NCBI RefSeq assembly: GCF_000025185.1
Contig: NC_013720.1
Coordinates: 310,001-374,000 of the forward strand
Length of the DNA stretch: 64,000 bases
Source: Pirellula staleyi DSM 6068
GTDB taxonomy: Bacteria; Planctomycetota; Planctomycetia; Pirellulales; Pirellulaceae
Direction: 5' to 3'
Below are positions 9,060-17,532 of this stretch, one piece after another. Within the stretch, counting starts at the first letter, position 1, and each line of letters begins with the position of its first letter. Under the pieces are notes generated by a model. It was not told where the DNA came from, did no database searches, and was given only the letters and a program-made list of their open reading frames with translations. The translations under genes were made by a program, and so were the position numbers.

Positions 9060-10607
9060 TTATCGCCAGCGAAGAATCGATTTGAGTAGCCAGGCAACAC
9101 TGGGTGTGAGTCGCGTCTTGTTAAACTGATCCCCGAGTCGCTTGAGCATTTCGATTTGGGTGGGATAGCAATGCACCACGCTGGCGAGCGTGCCAAGCGG
9201 TAGTTTTTGGGTCACCAGCAGCGACAGCTCGCCGATCATGTCCCCCGCATTCCGAGCCACGATCGTCGCGCCTAATACCTTGCCAGTCCCTTTCGCGCAG
9301 TGCACCAGTGCGAAGCCTTGCGTATCCCCTTCGATTGCCGCACGATCGTTACGCGTGATCTCTTCGCGATACGAAGTGAACGGAATGTTCTTTTCGCTGA
9401 GTTGGCTGGCGGTGAGGCCAATGCTTGCGATCTCGGGATCGGTGTAGGTGCAGCGCGGGATGACGAGTTGCGACAGCCGCTTGCTCCCAAAAAAGAAGGC
9501 GTTTTGTAGCACCGCGCGCGACATCGCGTCGGCTGCATGGGTGAAGAGCTGTCGACCAATCACGTCGCCCGAGGCATAGATTTTCGGATTAGACGTTTGC
9601 AAAAAATCGTTCACTTCAATCCCACGCGAGGTGTACTTCACACCAGCCACCTCGAGCCCCAGATCCGCCACGTTCGGCTGTCGTCCGGCAGCAATCAGGA
9701 TTTTGTCGACAACAATTTTTTGCGGCCCTGCTGCTTGGCCGCCAGCGAACTTCAGCTCGACTTCGATAACGCCGTGCTGCTGCGATGTGCGAGCCACTTC
9801 GCACGCGGTGTAAACGGCAATCGATTCGTTGGCAAACTGCTGGGCAACGATCGCTGAAGCATCGGGCTCGTCGTGAGGGAGTAAACGATCAGGGCGCTGC
9901 ACGATCGTGACACGGCTTCCCAGCCTCGCGAACGCCTGGGCAAGTTCGCAGCCAATCGGCCCACCACCGACGACCAAAAGCCGCTGAGGTAACTCGGTGA
10001 GCGAAAACACCGTTTCGTTGGTGAGATAGCCCACGTCTCGTAGCCCCGCAATTTCAGGAATCGCCGCACGACCTCCCGTGGCAATGCAAGCGCGACGAAA
10101 CCGAAGTGTTTGGCCACCGACTTCGATCGTCTCGGGGCTTGTGAACTTCGCCCCGCCGAGGTGCACATCGACACCTAGCTTCGTAAAGCGCTCGGCCGAA
10201 TCGTGCTCGCTGATCGCTGCCCGGCGCGCTCGTAGACGCTGCATGACTGCGGCGAAATCAACTTGCACTTCTCCCTGAAGATTCACTCCGAGATGAGCTG
10301 TGTGTCGCGCGTCATAAGCAGCTTGCGCACTTGCCAGCAGGGCTTTGCTCGGGACACATCCGAAGTTCAAACAGTCGCCGCCCAGCAGATGCTTTTCGAC
10401 CAGCGCACTAGCTGCGCCGAGCCCAGCCGCGCCGAGGGCGGCGATGATTCCAGCGGTTCCGCCTCCAATCGCCACCATGTTGTAGACCGGCTTGGCACTA
10501 GGATTTTTCCAGGCCGGAGGATGCGTGCGCGCGACGAGCAACTGGTTATGTTCATCGCGCGGCTCGATCACAACCGCGTGCTCTCGGGGGTTCTCGCTGG
10601 GCATCAT
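9060..10607 (-). CDS. MerA-like pyridine nucleotide-disulfide oxidoreductase
   Basis: Flavoprotein disulfide reductase. The N-terminal FAD-binding GGGTAGIIAALGAA motif is followed by the redox-active pair GGDCLNFGCVPSK; a second nucleotide-binding motif VGGGPIGCELAQAF and a C-terminal dimerisation domain follow. The layout resembles mercuric reductase or the catalytic core of related reductases. There is no N-terminal heavy-metal (NmerA) domain, and the C-terminal end lacks the vicinal Cys pair of true MerA, so mercury reduction is doubtful. No mer regulator or transporter lies next to it. It is 515 residues long, with a polar N-terminal extension of about 40 residues before the FAD motif. 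Better called a dihydrolipoamide-dehydrogenase-like protein of unknown substrate. Confidence 0.85.
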   Translation of the reverse strand: MMPSENPREHAVVIEPRDEHNQLLVARTHPPAWKNPSAKPVYNMVAIGGGTAGIIAALGAAGLGAASALVEKHLLGGDCLNFGCVPSKALLASAQAAYDARHTAHLGVNLQGEVQVDFAAVMQRLRARRAAISEHDSAERFTKLGVDVHLGGAKFTSPETIEVGGQTLRFRRACIATGGRAAIPEIAGLRDVGYLTNETVFSLTELPQRLLVVGGGPIGCELAQAFARLGSRVTIVQRPDRLLPHDEPDASAIVAQQFANESIAVYTACEVARTSQQHGVIEVELKFAGGQAAGPQKIVVDKILIAAGRQPNVADLGLEVAGVKYTSRGIEVNDFLQTSNPKIYASGDVIGRQLFTHAADAMSRAVLQNAFFFGSKRLSQLVIPRCTYTDPEIASIGLTASQLSEKNIPFTSYREEITRNDRAAIEGDTQGFALVHCAKGTGKVLGATIVARNAGDMIGELSLLVTQKLPLGTLASVVHCYPTQIEMLKRLGDQFNKTRLTPSVAWLLKSILRWR

Positions 10608-10645
10608 GGCGGTCCCTTACTCGTCGATGACTGAAGCTGATTCAT

Positions 10646-13513
10646 TTAGCGCGAGAGAACCGACTTCAAAAATTTCGCGGTGTTGCTGAGCTTGTTTTCG
10701 GCAACTTCTTCGGGTGTTCCTGTGGCGACAATCTGCCCACCACCGGCGCCCCCTTCGGGTCCCATGTCGATGATCCAGTCGGCCGATTTCATCACATCGA
10801 GATTGTGTTCGATCACAACCACGGTGTTGCCGCGATCGACCAGTTTTTGCAGCACGCCGAGTAGCAAACGAATGTCGTCGGTGTGAAGTCCCGTCGTTGG
10901 TTCGTCGAGCAGATAGAGGGTGTTACCACTATCCACGCGGGCCAGTTCGGTTGCGAGCTTAATGCGTTGCGACTCGCCACCACTGAGTGTGGTGCTCGAT
11001 TGACCGAGGCTCAAATAGCCCAGTCCGACCGACGACAGACACTCGAGATAGCGGTGAATCGCTGAAAAACTGCTGAAAAAATCTGTTGCCTCTTCGATCG
11101 ACATGGCCAGTACATCGGCAATCGACTTGTCGCGAAATTTCACCGCCAAAGTTTGCGGCGAGAATCGTTTGCCACCGCAGTGATCGCATTCCACGAACAG
11201 ATCGGGAAGGAAATTCATCTCGATTCGTTTGAGGCCTTGCCCCTGACAATGTTCGCAGCGACCACCGGTCACATTGAAACTAAAGCGACTCGCTTTGAAA
11301 CCGAGTTGACGTGCTTCCTTGGTTTGCGCGTAGACTTTTCGAATCTCGTCAAACGCGCCGATGTAGGTCGCGGGATTGCTGCGCGGTGAACGACCAATCG
11401 GCGATTGATCGATACCGATCACACGATCGATGGTCTCGAAGCCATTGAGCGATTGATGATCGAGTGGACGCGGCGCGATGCCACCCAGTTTGCGAATGAG
11501 CGCGTGCGCGAGGGTTTCGGTGATCAGCGTGCTCTTGCCACTGCCACTCACGCCGGTGATTGCCACGAGCGTGGCAAGCGGAATGTGCGCAGTGACGTTC
11601 TTCAAATTGTTCGCCGTCGCACCTTCCACTGTCAGCATCCGCTGCTTGTTGGTCTTGCGTCTTTCCTTGGGAATTTCGATCTTTTTCGTCCCCGCGAGAT
11701 ACTTCCCGGTGATCGATTCTTCACAAGCAGCGACGTCGGCTGGCGTCCCTTGCGCCACCACGGTGCCACCATGCGAACCCGCGCCGGGACCAATGTCGAT
11801 CAGCCAATCAGCCTCGCGCATCATTGTTTCATCGTGCTCAACGACAATCACACTCGTTCGCTGCTGCTGAAGTTTGCGGAGCGCAGCAATCAGGCGATCG
11901 TTGTCGCGCGGATGAAGGCCAATCGAAGGTTCGTCGAGGATGTAGCAAACACCGGTGAGACCACTGCCAATTCCCGAGGCTAATCGAACACGCTGAAACT
12001 CGCCGCCACTGAGCGTATCGGTGCTGCGAGCGAGGGTGAGATAGTCGAGACCTACTTGCGAAAGAAATCCCAGCCGCGCGACGAGATCCGCCAGGATCGG
12101 CTCGGCCACTTCTTCATCGTCGCCGAAGAATTTCAGCTTCTCGATAAACGTTCGTGCATCGGCAATGGCGAGGCTCGTCAGTTCGTGAATGTTTTTGCCT
12201 GCGATGCGTACAGCAAGGGCCTCGGGACGGAGTCGCGAACCATCACATGCTGGACAAACCAGGTTGCCACGATAGCGTTCGAGTTCTTCTTTACGCGCGG
12301 CGTCGGTCGCGGTTGCATACTCCTGCTCGAGCAGATTCAGCAGCCCAATGAAGCCCTTCTCGTCACCTTGCAGAAGGGTTGCGAATCGTTTTTCCGTTAA
12401 GGAATTCCAAGGTGTCGCTGCATCGGCACCAATCGATTCGAGATACTTCATTAGCGCGCTACGCAACTTTGCTAGTGCGGCATTCTTCATCCCCTTCCAC
12501 GGCTTTACGACCCCAGCGGTGAGCGAAAGTGAAAGATCGGGGAGGACTAACTCGCGATCAAACTGCGGGCGAGTGCCCAGACCTTCACAGGTGGGACACG
12601 CACCATAGGGACTGTTGAAACTAAACGTGCGCGGCTCGATTTCTTCGAGGCTGACATCGCAGTTCGGGCAAGCATAAAGCGTGCTATAGATCCGCTCGGT
12701 CCAAAGTCCTTCGGTACTCTCGCCTCGGTCCTGCGCATCTTTTTGTACCGTGGGATCGAGGTAGCAAACGCCGAGCACTCCCTCGCCATGACGCAAAGCA
12801 AGTTGCACCGATTCGGCGAGTCGACTGCGCACTCCTTCGCGCAAGATGATGCGATCGACAATCGCTTCGATCGTGTGATTCTTGCGCGGATCGAGTGCCG
12901 GTATCGACTCGAGGTCGAGCACTTGTCCGTCGACACGCACGCGCACTAAACCAGCAGCCCGAATTTTTTGAATCGCTTCGGCATGCGCCCCTTTGCGACC
13001 ACGCACCAGCGGCGCGAGAAGCATCAGACGTGTTCCCTCGGCGAGCGAGGAAAGCGATTGCTCGATCTGCTCGGCCGATTGCTGACGAATCGGTTGACCA
13101 CAGCCATGACAACAGATCTCGCCCAGGCGCGCGTAGAGAAGTCGCAAAAAGTCGTAGATTTCGGTCGAGGTGGCCACCGTCGAGCGCGACCCTTGCACGC
13201 CGGGCCGCTGGTCGATGCAAATGGTCGGCTGCAAGCCTTCAATCAGGTCGACATCGGGGCGCTCGAGTTGGTTGAGGAACTGCCGCGCGTAGGTCGAGAG
13301 ACTTTCGATGTACTGCCGCTGCCCCTCGGCAAACAGCGTGTCGAACGCCAGGCTACTTTTTCCGCTACCACTTTTGCCTGTGATCACCACCAGTTGATCG
13401 CGCGGGATATCGAGATCGATGTTCTTCAGGTTGTGCGTACGCGCGCCGCGAATGCGGATCACGCGCGCGGCTTGCTCAGAGCGTGACGTCGGCTGTGGCA
13501 TGGCGAGCGACAT
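10646..13513 (-). CDS. uvrA: Excinuclease ABC subunit A
   Basis: UvrA recognises bulky DNA lesions and loads UvrB in nucleotide excision repair. The 955 residues fit the family. Two ABC ATPase halves are present, each with a Walker A (GKSGSGKSS near the N-terminus, GVSGSGKST in the second half), a signature (LSGGE) and Walker B (ILDEPS, LLDEPT). Zinc modules are seen as CHGCG, CPNC ... CPTCEG and CEHCQG ... CDHCGG. The adenine-contact region GARTHNLKNIDLDIPR begins near residue 23. The gene is 38 bases downstream of the reductase gene's start on the same strand but the products are unrelated. Housekeeping, cytoplasmic. Confidence 0.96.
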   Translation of the reverse strand: MSLAMPQPTSRSEQAARVIRIRGARTHNLKNIDLDIPRDQLVVITGKSGSGKSSLAFDTLFAEGQRQYIESLSTYARQFLNQLERPDVDLIEGLQPTICIDQRPGVQGSRSTVATSTEIYDFLRLLYARLGEICCHGCGQPIRQQSAEQIEQSLSSLAEGTRLMLLAPLVRGRKGAHAEAIQKIRAAGLVRVRVDGQVLDLESIPALDPRKNHTIEAIVDRIILREGVRSRLAESVQLALRHGEGVLGVCYLDPTVQKDAQDRGESTEGLWTERIYSTLYACPNCDVSLEEIEPRTFSFNSPYGACPTCEGLGTRPQFDRELVLPDLSLSLTAGVVKPWKGMKNAALAKLRSALMKYLESIGADAATPWNSLTEKRFATLLQGDEKGFIGLLNLLEQEYATATDAARKEELERYRGNLVCPACDGSRLRPEALAVRIAGKNIHELTSLAIADARTFIEKLKFFGDDEEVAEPILADLVARLGFLSQVGLDYLTLARSTDTLSGGEFQRVRLASGIGSGLTGVCYILDEPSIGLHPRDNDRLIAALRKLQQQRTSVIVVEHDETMMREADWLIDIGPGAGSHGGTVVAQGTPADVAACEESITGKYLAGTKKIEIPKERRKTNKQRMLTVEGATANNLKNVTAHIPLATLVAITGVSGSGKSTLITETLAHALIRKLGGIAPRPLDHQSLNGFETIDRVIGIDQSPIGRSPRSNPATYIGAFDEIRKVYAQTKEARQLGFKASRFSFNVTGGRCEHCQGQGLKRIEMNFLPDLFVECDHCGGKRFSPQTLAVKFRDKSIADVLAMSIEEATDFFSSFSAIHRYLECLSSVGLGYLSLGQSSTTLSGGESQRIKLATELARVDSGNTLYLLDEPTTGLHTDDIRLLLGVLQKLVDRGNTVVVIEHNLDVMKSADWIIDMGPEGGAGGGQIVATGTPEEVAENKLSNTAKFLKSVLSR

Positions 13514-13808
13514 GGGAATAGGCCGTGATACAAGCGGTGAACGATGCGGAATTCAAACCGACCTCGTAGTATACCGCTGCTGTACACCAGGATGCGGCAC
13601 TGAACTGCGGTGAGCACGCGATTGACTGGCGGGAAGTGCTGCGTTGGTCGCGAGTTGCGATGGTGCAATGGGTGTGGGCGCAAGCCTGCCCGACAGGAAT
13701 TGCTGTTCGAACAATCTTCTGCTTCTCATAGGTCGGCTGGCGTGGTACTCTCTGGAATCTTGCCTGACCGCCTCTCCGCTCACCTCGCAATTTACTGGGA
13801 CTTTCTGC

Positions 13809-15362
13809 ATGAGTGCTGCTCCCTCGCTCGCCCCGCCGCCAAGTAAGTGGACGACCGTCACGTGGCTGGTGTGCATCATCGCGTCGATCGGTTTTGCATT
13901 TGATATCTACGAACTCCTGATGCTCCCGCTGATCGCCCGACCAGCCCTGATGGAGCTCGGTGGCTTTGCTCCAGGAACTACCGGATTTTCGAACTGGGTC
14001 GGTATCCTGTTTTATGTTCCCGCCGTTGCGGGTGGCATTTTTGGTTTGCTCGGTGGCTACCTCACCGACTTGCTCGGACGTCGACGGGTTCTCACCTGGA
14101 GCATCTTGCTCTACGCATTTGCTGCGTTCGCCGCCGGTTTCTCGACCAACCTCTACATGCTGCTGTTTTTCCGATGTCTTGTGTTCATCGGTGTTTGCGT
14201 CGAATTCGTCGCTGCTGTCGCATGGCTCGCCGAACTCTTCAAAGACCCTCAGGAACGCGAAGGTGTGCTCGGGTTCACCCAGGCGTTCTCGTCGATCGGC
14301 GGTTTGATGGTGGCACTGGCCAACGGCATTGCGATTGCCTGGGCTGTGGGACAGCCCGCACCGCTGCTGTTCGGCATCACGCTTCCCGCCTTCCAGTTGC
14401 CTGAAATTCCCGGCTTGCTGGGCACCATTAAAGACCCCACCGCTGCCTGGCGCTACACCCTGATGTCGGGCCTGATTCCAGCCATTCCGCTGATTATCAT
14501 TCGCCCGTTTCTTCCAGAGTCGCCAGCCTGGGCCAAAAAACGGGAATCGGGAACGCTTCGTCGACCATCGATCGCCGAACTGTTCGAGCCCAAACTGCGC
14601 CGCACGACCATCGTCGTCACGCTGATGTTTGCCTGCAGCTTTGGTGCTGCGTTCGGTGCCATTCAGCAGATGCCGCAAATCGTGCCCGGTTTGCCCGACG
14701 TGCAGGCGGAAATTAAAGCAGCTGTCGCGAAAGATTTTACCCCGGAACAGCGCGAAGCTTTGCAAACGAAACTCGCCGGAGAAGGTAAATCCGAAGAGGA
14801 AATCAAGAAGGCGATCGGCGCTCAGACCGGCAAAATTTCAGGTCCGATCATTCAGAAAAAGGCCTCGCATGCTACGAAAATCCAAGAGATTGGTGGCTTG
14901 ATTGGTCGCTTTGCGATCGCCGGCTTGATGCTGCTGATTGTCAGCAGGCGTGCCTTACTGCGGATCTTTTTGATTCCCGGCCTGGTGATCATGCCGCTCG
15001 TGTTTGGCTGGGCTGCAGTCACCAGCCTTAGCTACCTCGAATACGGCATCTTCATTGCTGGCTTTTTGACAGTTGCCCAGTTCAGCTTCTGGGGGAACTA
15101 TTTGCCGCACGTCTACCCGGTCCATTTGCGTGGCACAGGCGAAAGCTTTGCCGCCAACATCGGTGGACGCCTCATCGGCACCAGCTTCGCCGCTGTCACA
15201 CAGTGGCTGGCGCTCTATTTGCCCAATGCTGACAAATCCCCCATCGTTGCCGCACACAACGTGGCCTACGTGGCTGCTGGCGTGGCATTCGCCGTGTACC
15301 TAGTGAACTTTATCGCTACATTCTGGCTCCCCGAGCCCGATATGACGAAGCACGACGACTAA
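13809..15362 (+). CDS. MFS transporter with central insertion
   Basis: Major facilitator family member with a motif-A-like GGYLTDLLGRRR loop and about 12 hydrophobic helices; the pattern resembles metabolite:H+ symporters (sialate/organic acid type). The frame is open upstream to 13644, but the extra residues are unlike the family, so the ATG at 13809 is chosen (517 residues). The odd part is a charged, largely helical insertion of about 65 residues near residues 295-360 (KDFTPEQREALQTKL, GKSEEEIKKAIGAQ) between the two six-helix halves, where the family has a shorter loop. It is divergent from uvrA. Substrate unknown. Confidence 0.85.
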   Translation: MSAAPSLAPPPSKWTTVTWLVCIIASIGFAFDIYELLMLPLIARPALMELGGFAPGTTGFSNWVGILFYVPAVAGGIFGLLGGYLTDLLGRRRVLTWSILLYAFAAFAAGFSTNLYMLLFFRCLVFIGVCVEFVAAVAWLAELFKDPQEREGVLGFTQAFSSIGGLMVALANGIAIAWAVGQPAPLLFGITLPAFQLPEIPGLLGTIKDPTAAWRYTLMSGLIPAIPLIIIRPFLPESPAWAKKRESGTLRRPSIAELFEPKLRRTTIVVTLMFACSFGAAFGAIQQMPQIVPGLPDVQAEIKAAVAKDFTPEQREALQTKLAGEGKSEEEIKKAIGAQTGKISGPIIQKKASHATKIQEIGGLIGRFAIAGLMLLIVSRRALLRIFLIPGLVIMPLVFGWAAVTSLSYLEYGIFIAGFLTVAQFSFWGNYLPHVYPVHLRGTGESFAANIGGRLIGTSFAAVTQWLALYLPNADKSPIVAAHNVAYVAAGVAFAVYLVNFIATFWLPEPDMTKHDD

Positions 15363-15685
15363 TCGCCACCTGCGAACCTAGGAAAAATACGCAGGATCTG
15401 CTGCCTGGCGATCCTGGCTTGACCCGTCTTGTGAATATCCCGTATCCTTTGTCGTTTCCTGGGAGCAACTGCGCCCGGCGAGCAGCTTGCTGGCACCTTA
15501 TGCAAACAGCGGTGCTCACGATAAGATACGTGCCTGCAAATTGAAGAACTGGTAGACAGTGCCTGTTTCCTTCATGGCAACAGGCGTAAGAATTCTCGGA
15601 ACCATTCCCGTTACGAGCCGGCCTCGGCGATTGCACCGTGCAATCGGTTGTGGGCGTCTTGTGCGAGTTATCTATTTTTTGAATC
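15363..15685 (+). other. Leader and promoter region of acpP-fabF
   Basis: About 320 bases without a gene lie between the MFS gene and acpP. The strong acpP ribosome site at its end shows that a promoter for the fatty-acid genes must lie here, but I cannot assign its boxes reliably. No RNA gene is recognised. Confidence 0.4.
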
Positions 15686-15692
15686 AGGAGGA
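15686..15692 (+). promoter_or_regulatory. Shine-Dalgarno site that decides the acpP start
   Basis: A full AGGAGGA lies at this position. Two in-frame GTG codons follow, at 15695 (spacing 2) and 15701 (spacing 8). Only the second has normal spacing, so acpP translation most likely starts at 15701 and the product begins with MASVAERV. Confidence 0.7.
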
Positions 15693-15700
15693 CGGTGAAC

Positions 15701-15940
15701 GTGGCATCCGTCGCAGAACGAGTGATTGATATCGTCGCCGATCAGTTGGGCGTCGACAAAGAAAAGATTACGCCCGAAACCTCTTTCGTGAACGACCTTG
15801 GGGCCGACTCGCTCGACACCGTCGAACTGGTGATGGAACTGGAAGAAGAGTTCGACATCAACATTCCAGATGACGCCGCCGAGAAGATCCAAACCGTTGG
15901 TCAGGCGATCAAGTTCATCGAAGAAGCTCAGAATTCCTAA
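15701..15940 (+). CDS. acpP: Acyl carrier protein
   Basis: Carries growing acyl chains on a 4'-phosphopantetheine arm in type II fatty acid synthesis. The 79-residue acidic protein contains the prosthetic-group site [14 protein letters not shown], where the Ser of DSL is modified by holo-ACP synthase, and the recognition helix [16 protein letters not shown]; length and sequence match the bacterial family closely. A GTG start at 15701 is preferred because of the ribosome-site spacing. fabF follows after 18 bases, the classic acpP-fabF order, so the two are almost certainly one operon. Confidence 0.96.
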   Translation: MASVAERVIDIVADQLGVDKEKITPETSFVNDLGADSLDTVELVMELEEEFDINIPDDAAEKIQTVGQAIKFIEEAQNS

Positions 15941-15958
15941 GCACGAACGGTTGGGCGG

Positions 15959-17263
15959 ATGAAACGTCGTGTTGTCGTAACGGGCCTGGGGATCATTACG
16001 TCCCTGGCCTGTGAAGTCGATCAGTTCTGGCAAAAACTGCTCGCTGGTGAGAGTGGCATTCACGAGCTGCGCTGTATCGATCGCATCGATCGCTTCAAAG
16101 TTCGCTTTGGTGGCGACGTATGGGATTGGGATGCCGAACGCTACCCCGGTGTTTTCCTGGATCGTAAGGAAATCAAACGGGTCGATCGCTTCACGCAGTT
16201 TGCCATGGTTGCTGCCCATCAAGCGATGGTCGACAGCGGCATCACCCCTCGCGACGGCGACGTCTCGCAAGAGCTTGCTGCCCAGCAACTCGCAGCCGCC
16301 GGCATTAATGCCGAGCGAGCAGGTGTGATTCTTGGTAGCGGTATCGGCGGTCTGCACGAAATCGAAGACCAGGTCCATCGCGTGATGGAAAAAGGGGTCG
16401 ATCGTGTCAGCCCGTTCACTGTCCCCAAGATGATGCTTAACGCCGCTGGCGGAAACATCTCGATCCGCTACGGACTCAAAGCTGCCAACTACTCGGTAGC
16501 GACAGCTTGCGCGTCGGCCAACAACGCCATCGGCGATGCGATTCGGACCATTCAATACGGCGATGCCGATTTCATGATCACCGGCGGCACCGAAGCCGCG
16601 ATCACCGAAATGGGGCTCGCTGGCTTTCAGAACATGAAAGCCCTCTCCACGCGTAACGAAGCTCCCACTAAGGCTAGCCGGCCGTTCTCAGCCGATCGCG
16701 ATGGATTTGTCCTCAGCGAAGGTGCTGGCCTGGTTGTGCTCGAAGAATACGAAAGTGCTAAACGCCGCGGCGCTCGCATCTACTGCGAAATGCTCGGCAG
16801 TGGATTTAGCGCCGATGCAGGCCACATCACCGCCCCCGACGAAGGTGGCACCGGTGCTGGTCGCGCCATGTCGATTGCACTCGCGAATGCGGGCCTCGCC
16901 CCCACCGACATCAGCTACATTTGTGCCCACGGCACCAGCACGCCGCTGGGTGATCAGGCCGAAACCAACGCCATCAAGCGCGTTTTTGGCGAGCATGCTT
17001 ACAAGACTAGTGTGTCGAGCATCAAGAGCCACCTGGGTCACACCCTCGGCGCTTGCGGCGGCATTGCCTTGGTCGCATGCGTGAAGGCTGTCCAGGATCA
17101 AATCGTCCCCCCGACGATCAATCTCGAAACGGCCGATCCTGGTTGCGACCTCGATTTCACGCCGCACGAACCTCGTCGTCGCCCCATCGACTACGTGATC
17201 AGCAACAGCTTCGGCTTCGGCGGCCACAACGCGACCATCGCCCTTGGTCGCCTGAAAGAATAG
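15959..17263 (+). CDS. fabF: Beta-ketoacyl-ACP synthase II
   Basis: Condensing enzyme that extends acyl-ACP with malonyl-ACP. The catalytic triad is visible: Cys184 in the segment VATACASANNAIGD, and the two histidines in CAHGTSTPLGD and KSHLGHTLGA. The ending NSFGFGGHNATI is typical for the KAS I/II family. At 434 residues it is slightly longer than the usual 410-415, because of a longer insert around residues 95-120 (SQELAAQQLAAAGINAERAG). It follows acpP by 18 bases and ends directly before a heptamer repeat tract. Function is certain; KAS II rather than KAS I is inferred from the acpP linkage. Confidence 0.95.
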   Translation: MKRRVVVTGLGIITSLACEVDQFWQKLLAGESGIHELRCIDRIDRFKVRFGGDVWDWDAERYPGVFLDRKEIKRVDRFTQFAMVAAHQAMVDSGITPRDGDVSQELAAQQLAAAGINAERAGVILGSGIGGLHEIEDQVHRVMEKGVDRVSPFTVPKMMLNAAGGNISIRYGLKAANYSVATACASANNAIGDAIRTIQYGDADFMITGGTEAAITEMGLAGFQNMKALSTRNEAPTKASRPFSADRDGFVLSEGAGLVVLEEYESAKRRGARIYCEMLGSGFSADAGHITAPDEGGTGAGRAMSIALANAGLAPTDISYICAHGTSTPLGDQAETNAIKRVFGEHAYKTSVSSIKSHLGHTLGACGGIALVACVKAVQDQIVPPTINLETADPGCDLDFTPHEPRRRPIDYVISNSFGFGGHNATIALGRLKE

Positions 17264-17312
17264 GCGAGAGGCGAGAGGCGAGAGGCGAGAGGCGAGAGGC
17301 GAGAGGCGAGAG
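17264..17312. repeat. Seven tandem copies of a 7-bp unit (GCGAGAG)
   Basis: Seven perfect, uninterrupted copies of GCGAGAG begin at the base after the fabF stop codon. As the unit is 7 bp and outside a reading frame, copy-number change would not alter a protein. It is not a CRISPR array, because there are no spacers. It could affect transcript end or stability. Confidence 0.95.
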
Positions 17313-17532
17313 AAAGCAAACTCGCTCGCGCTGTTTAGTTTCGATGCGCTGCTGAATTTTTCTCAATGGCACTGGCACTCTGGCCAGTGCTGATTGATGT
17401 CGCTCTGCACGGTATTCACATGGCCCCAACCTCCCTTCCGGCCCCTTTGCCCTTGCTCCGTGCGGGCGATTTCTCTACTAGAGGCTGGTGCGACTCCGTC
17501 GAGATTTTGGACGTTGATGCGGGGATGGGCCG

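Noticed and set aside
9060-10607. True mercuric reductase of a mer operon
   Set aside because: No NmerA domain, no C-terminal vicinal Cys pair and no mer genes nearby; a general disulfide reductase is safer.
13476-14765. Minus-strand open frame of 429 codons opposite the second MFS gene
   Set aside because: It mirrors the transporter gene, has unnatural composition and no domain; the plus-strand frame has clear membrane helices and motif A.
15668-16555. Minus-strand open frame of 295 codons opposite acpP and fabF
   Set aside because: It covers two certain housekeeping genes on the other strand and shows no motif.
17264-17312. Possible CRISPR array
   Set aside because: The 7-bp units are contiguous with no spacers and no cas genes are in the window.
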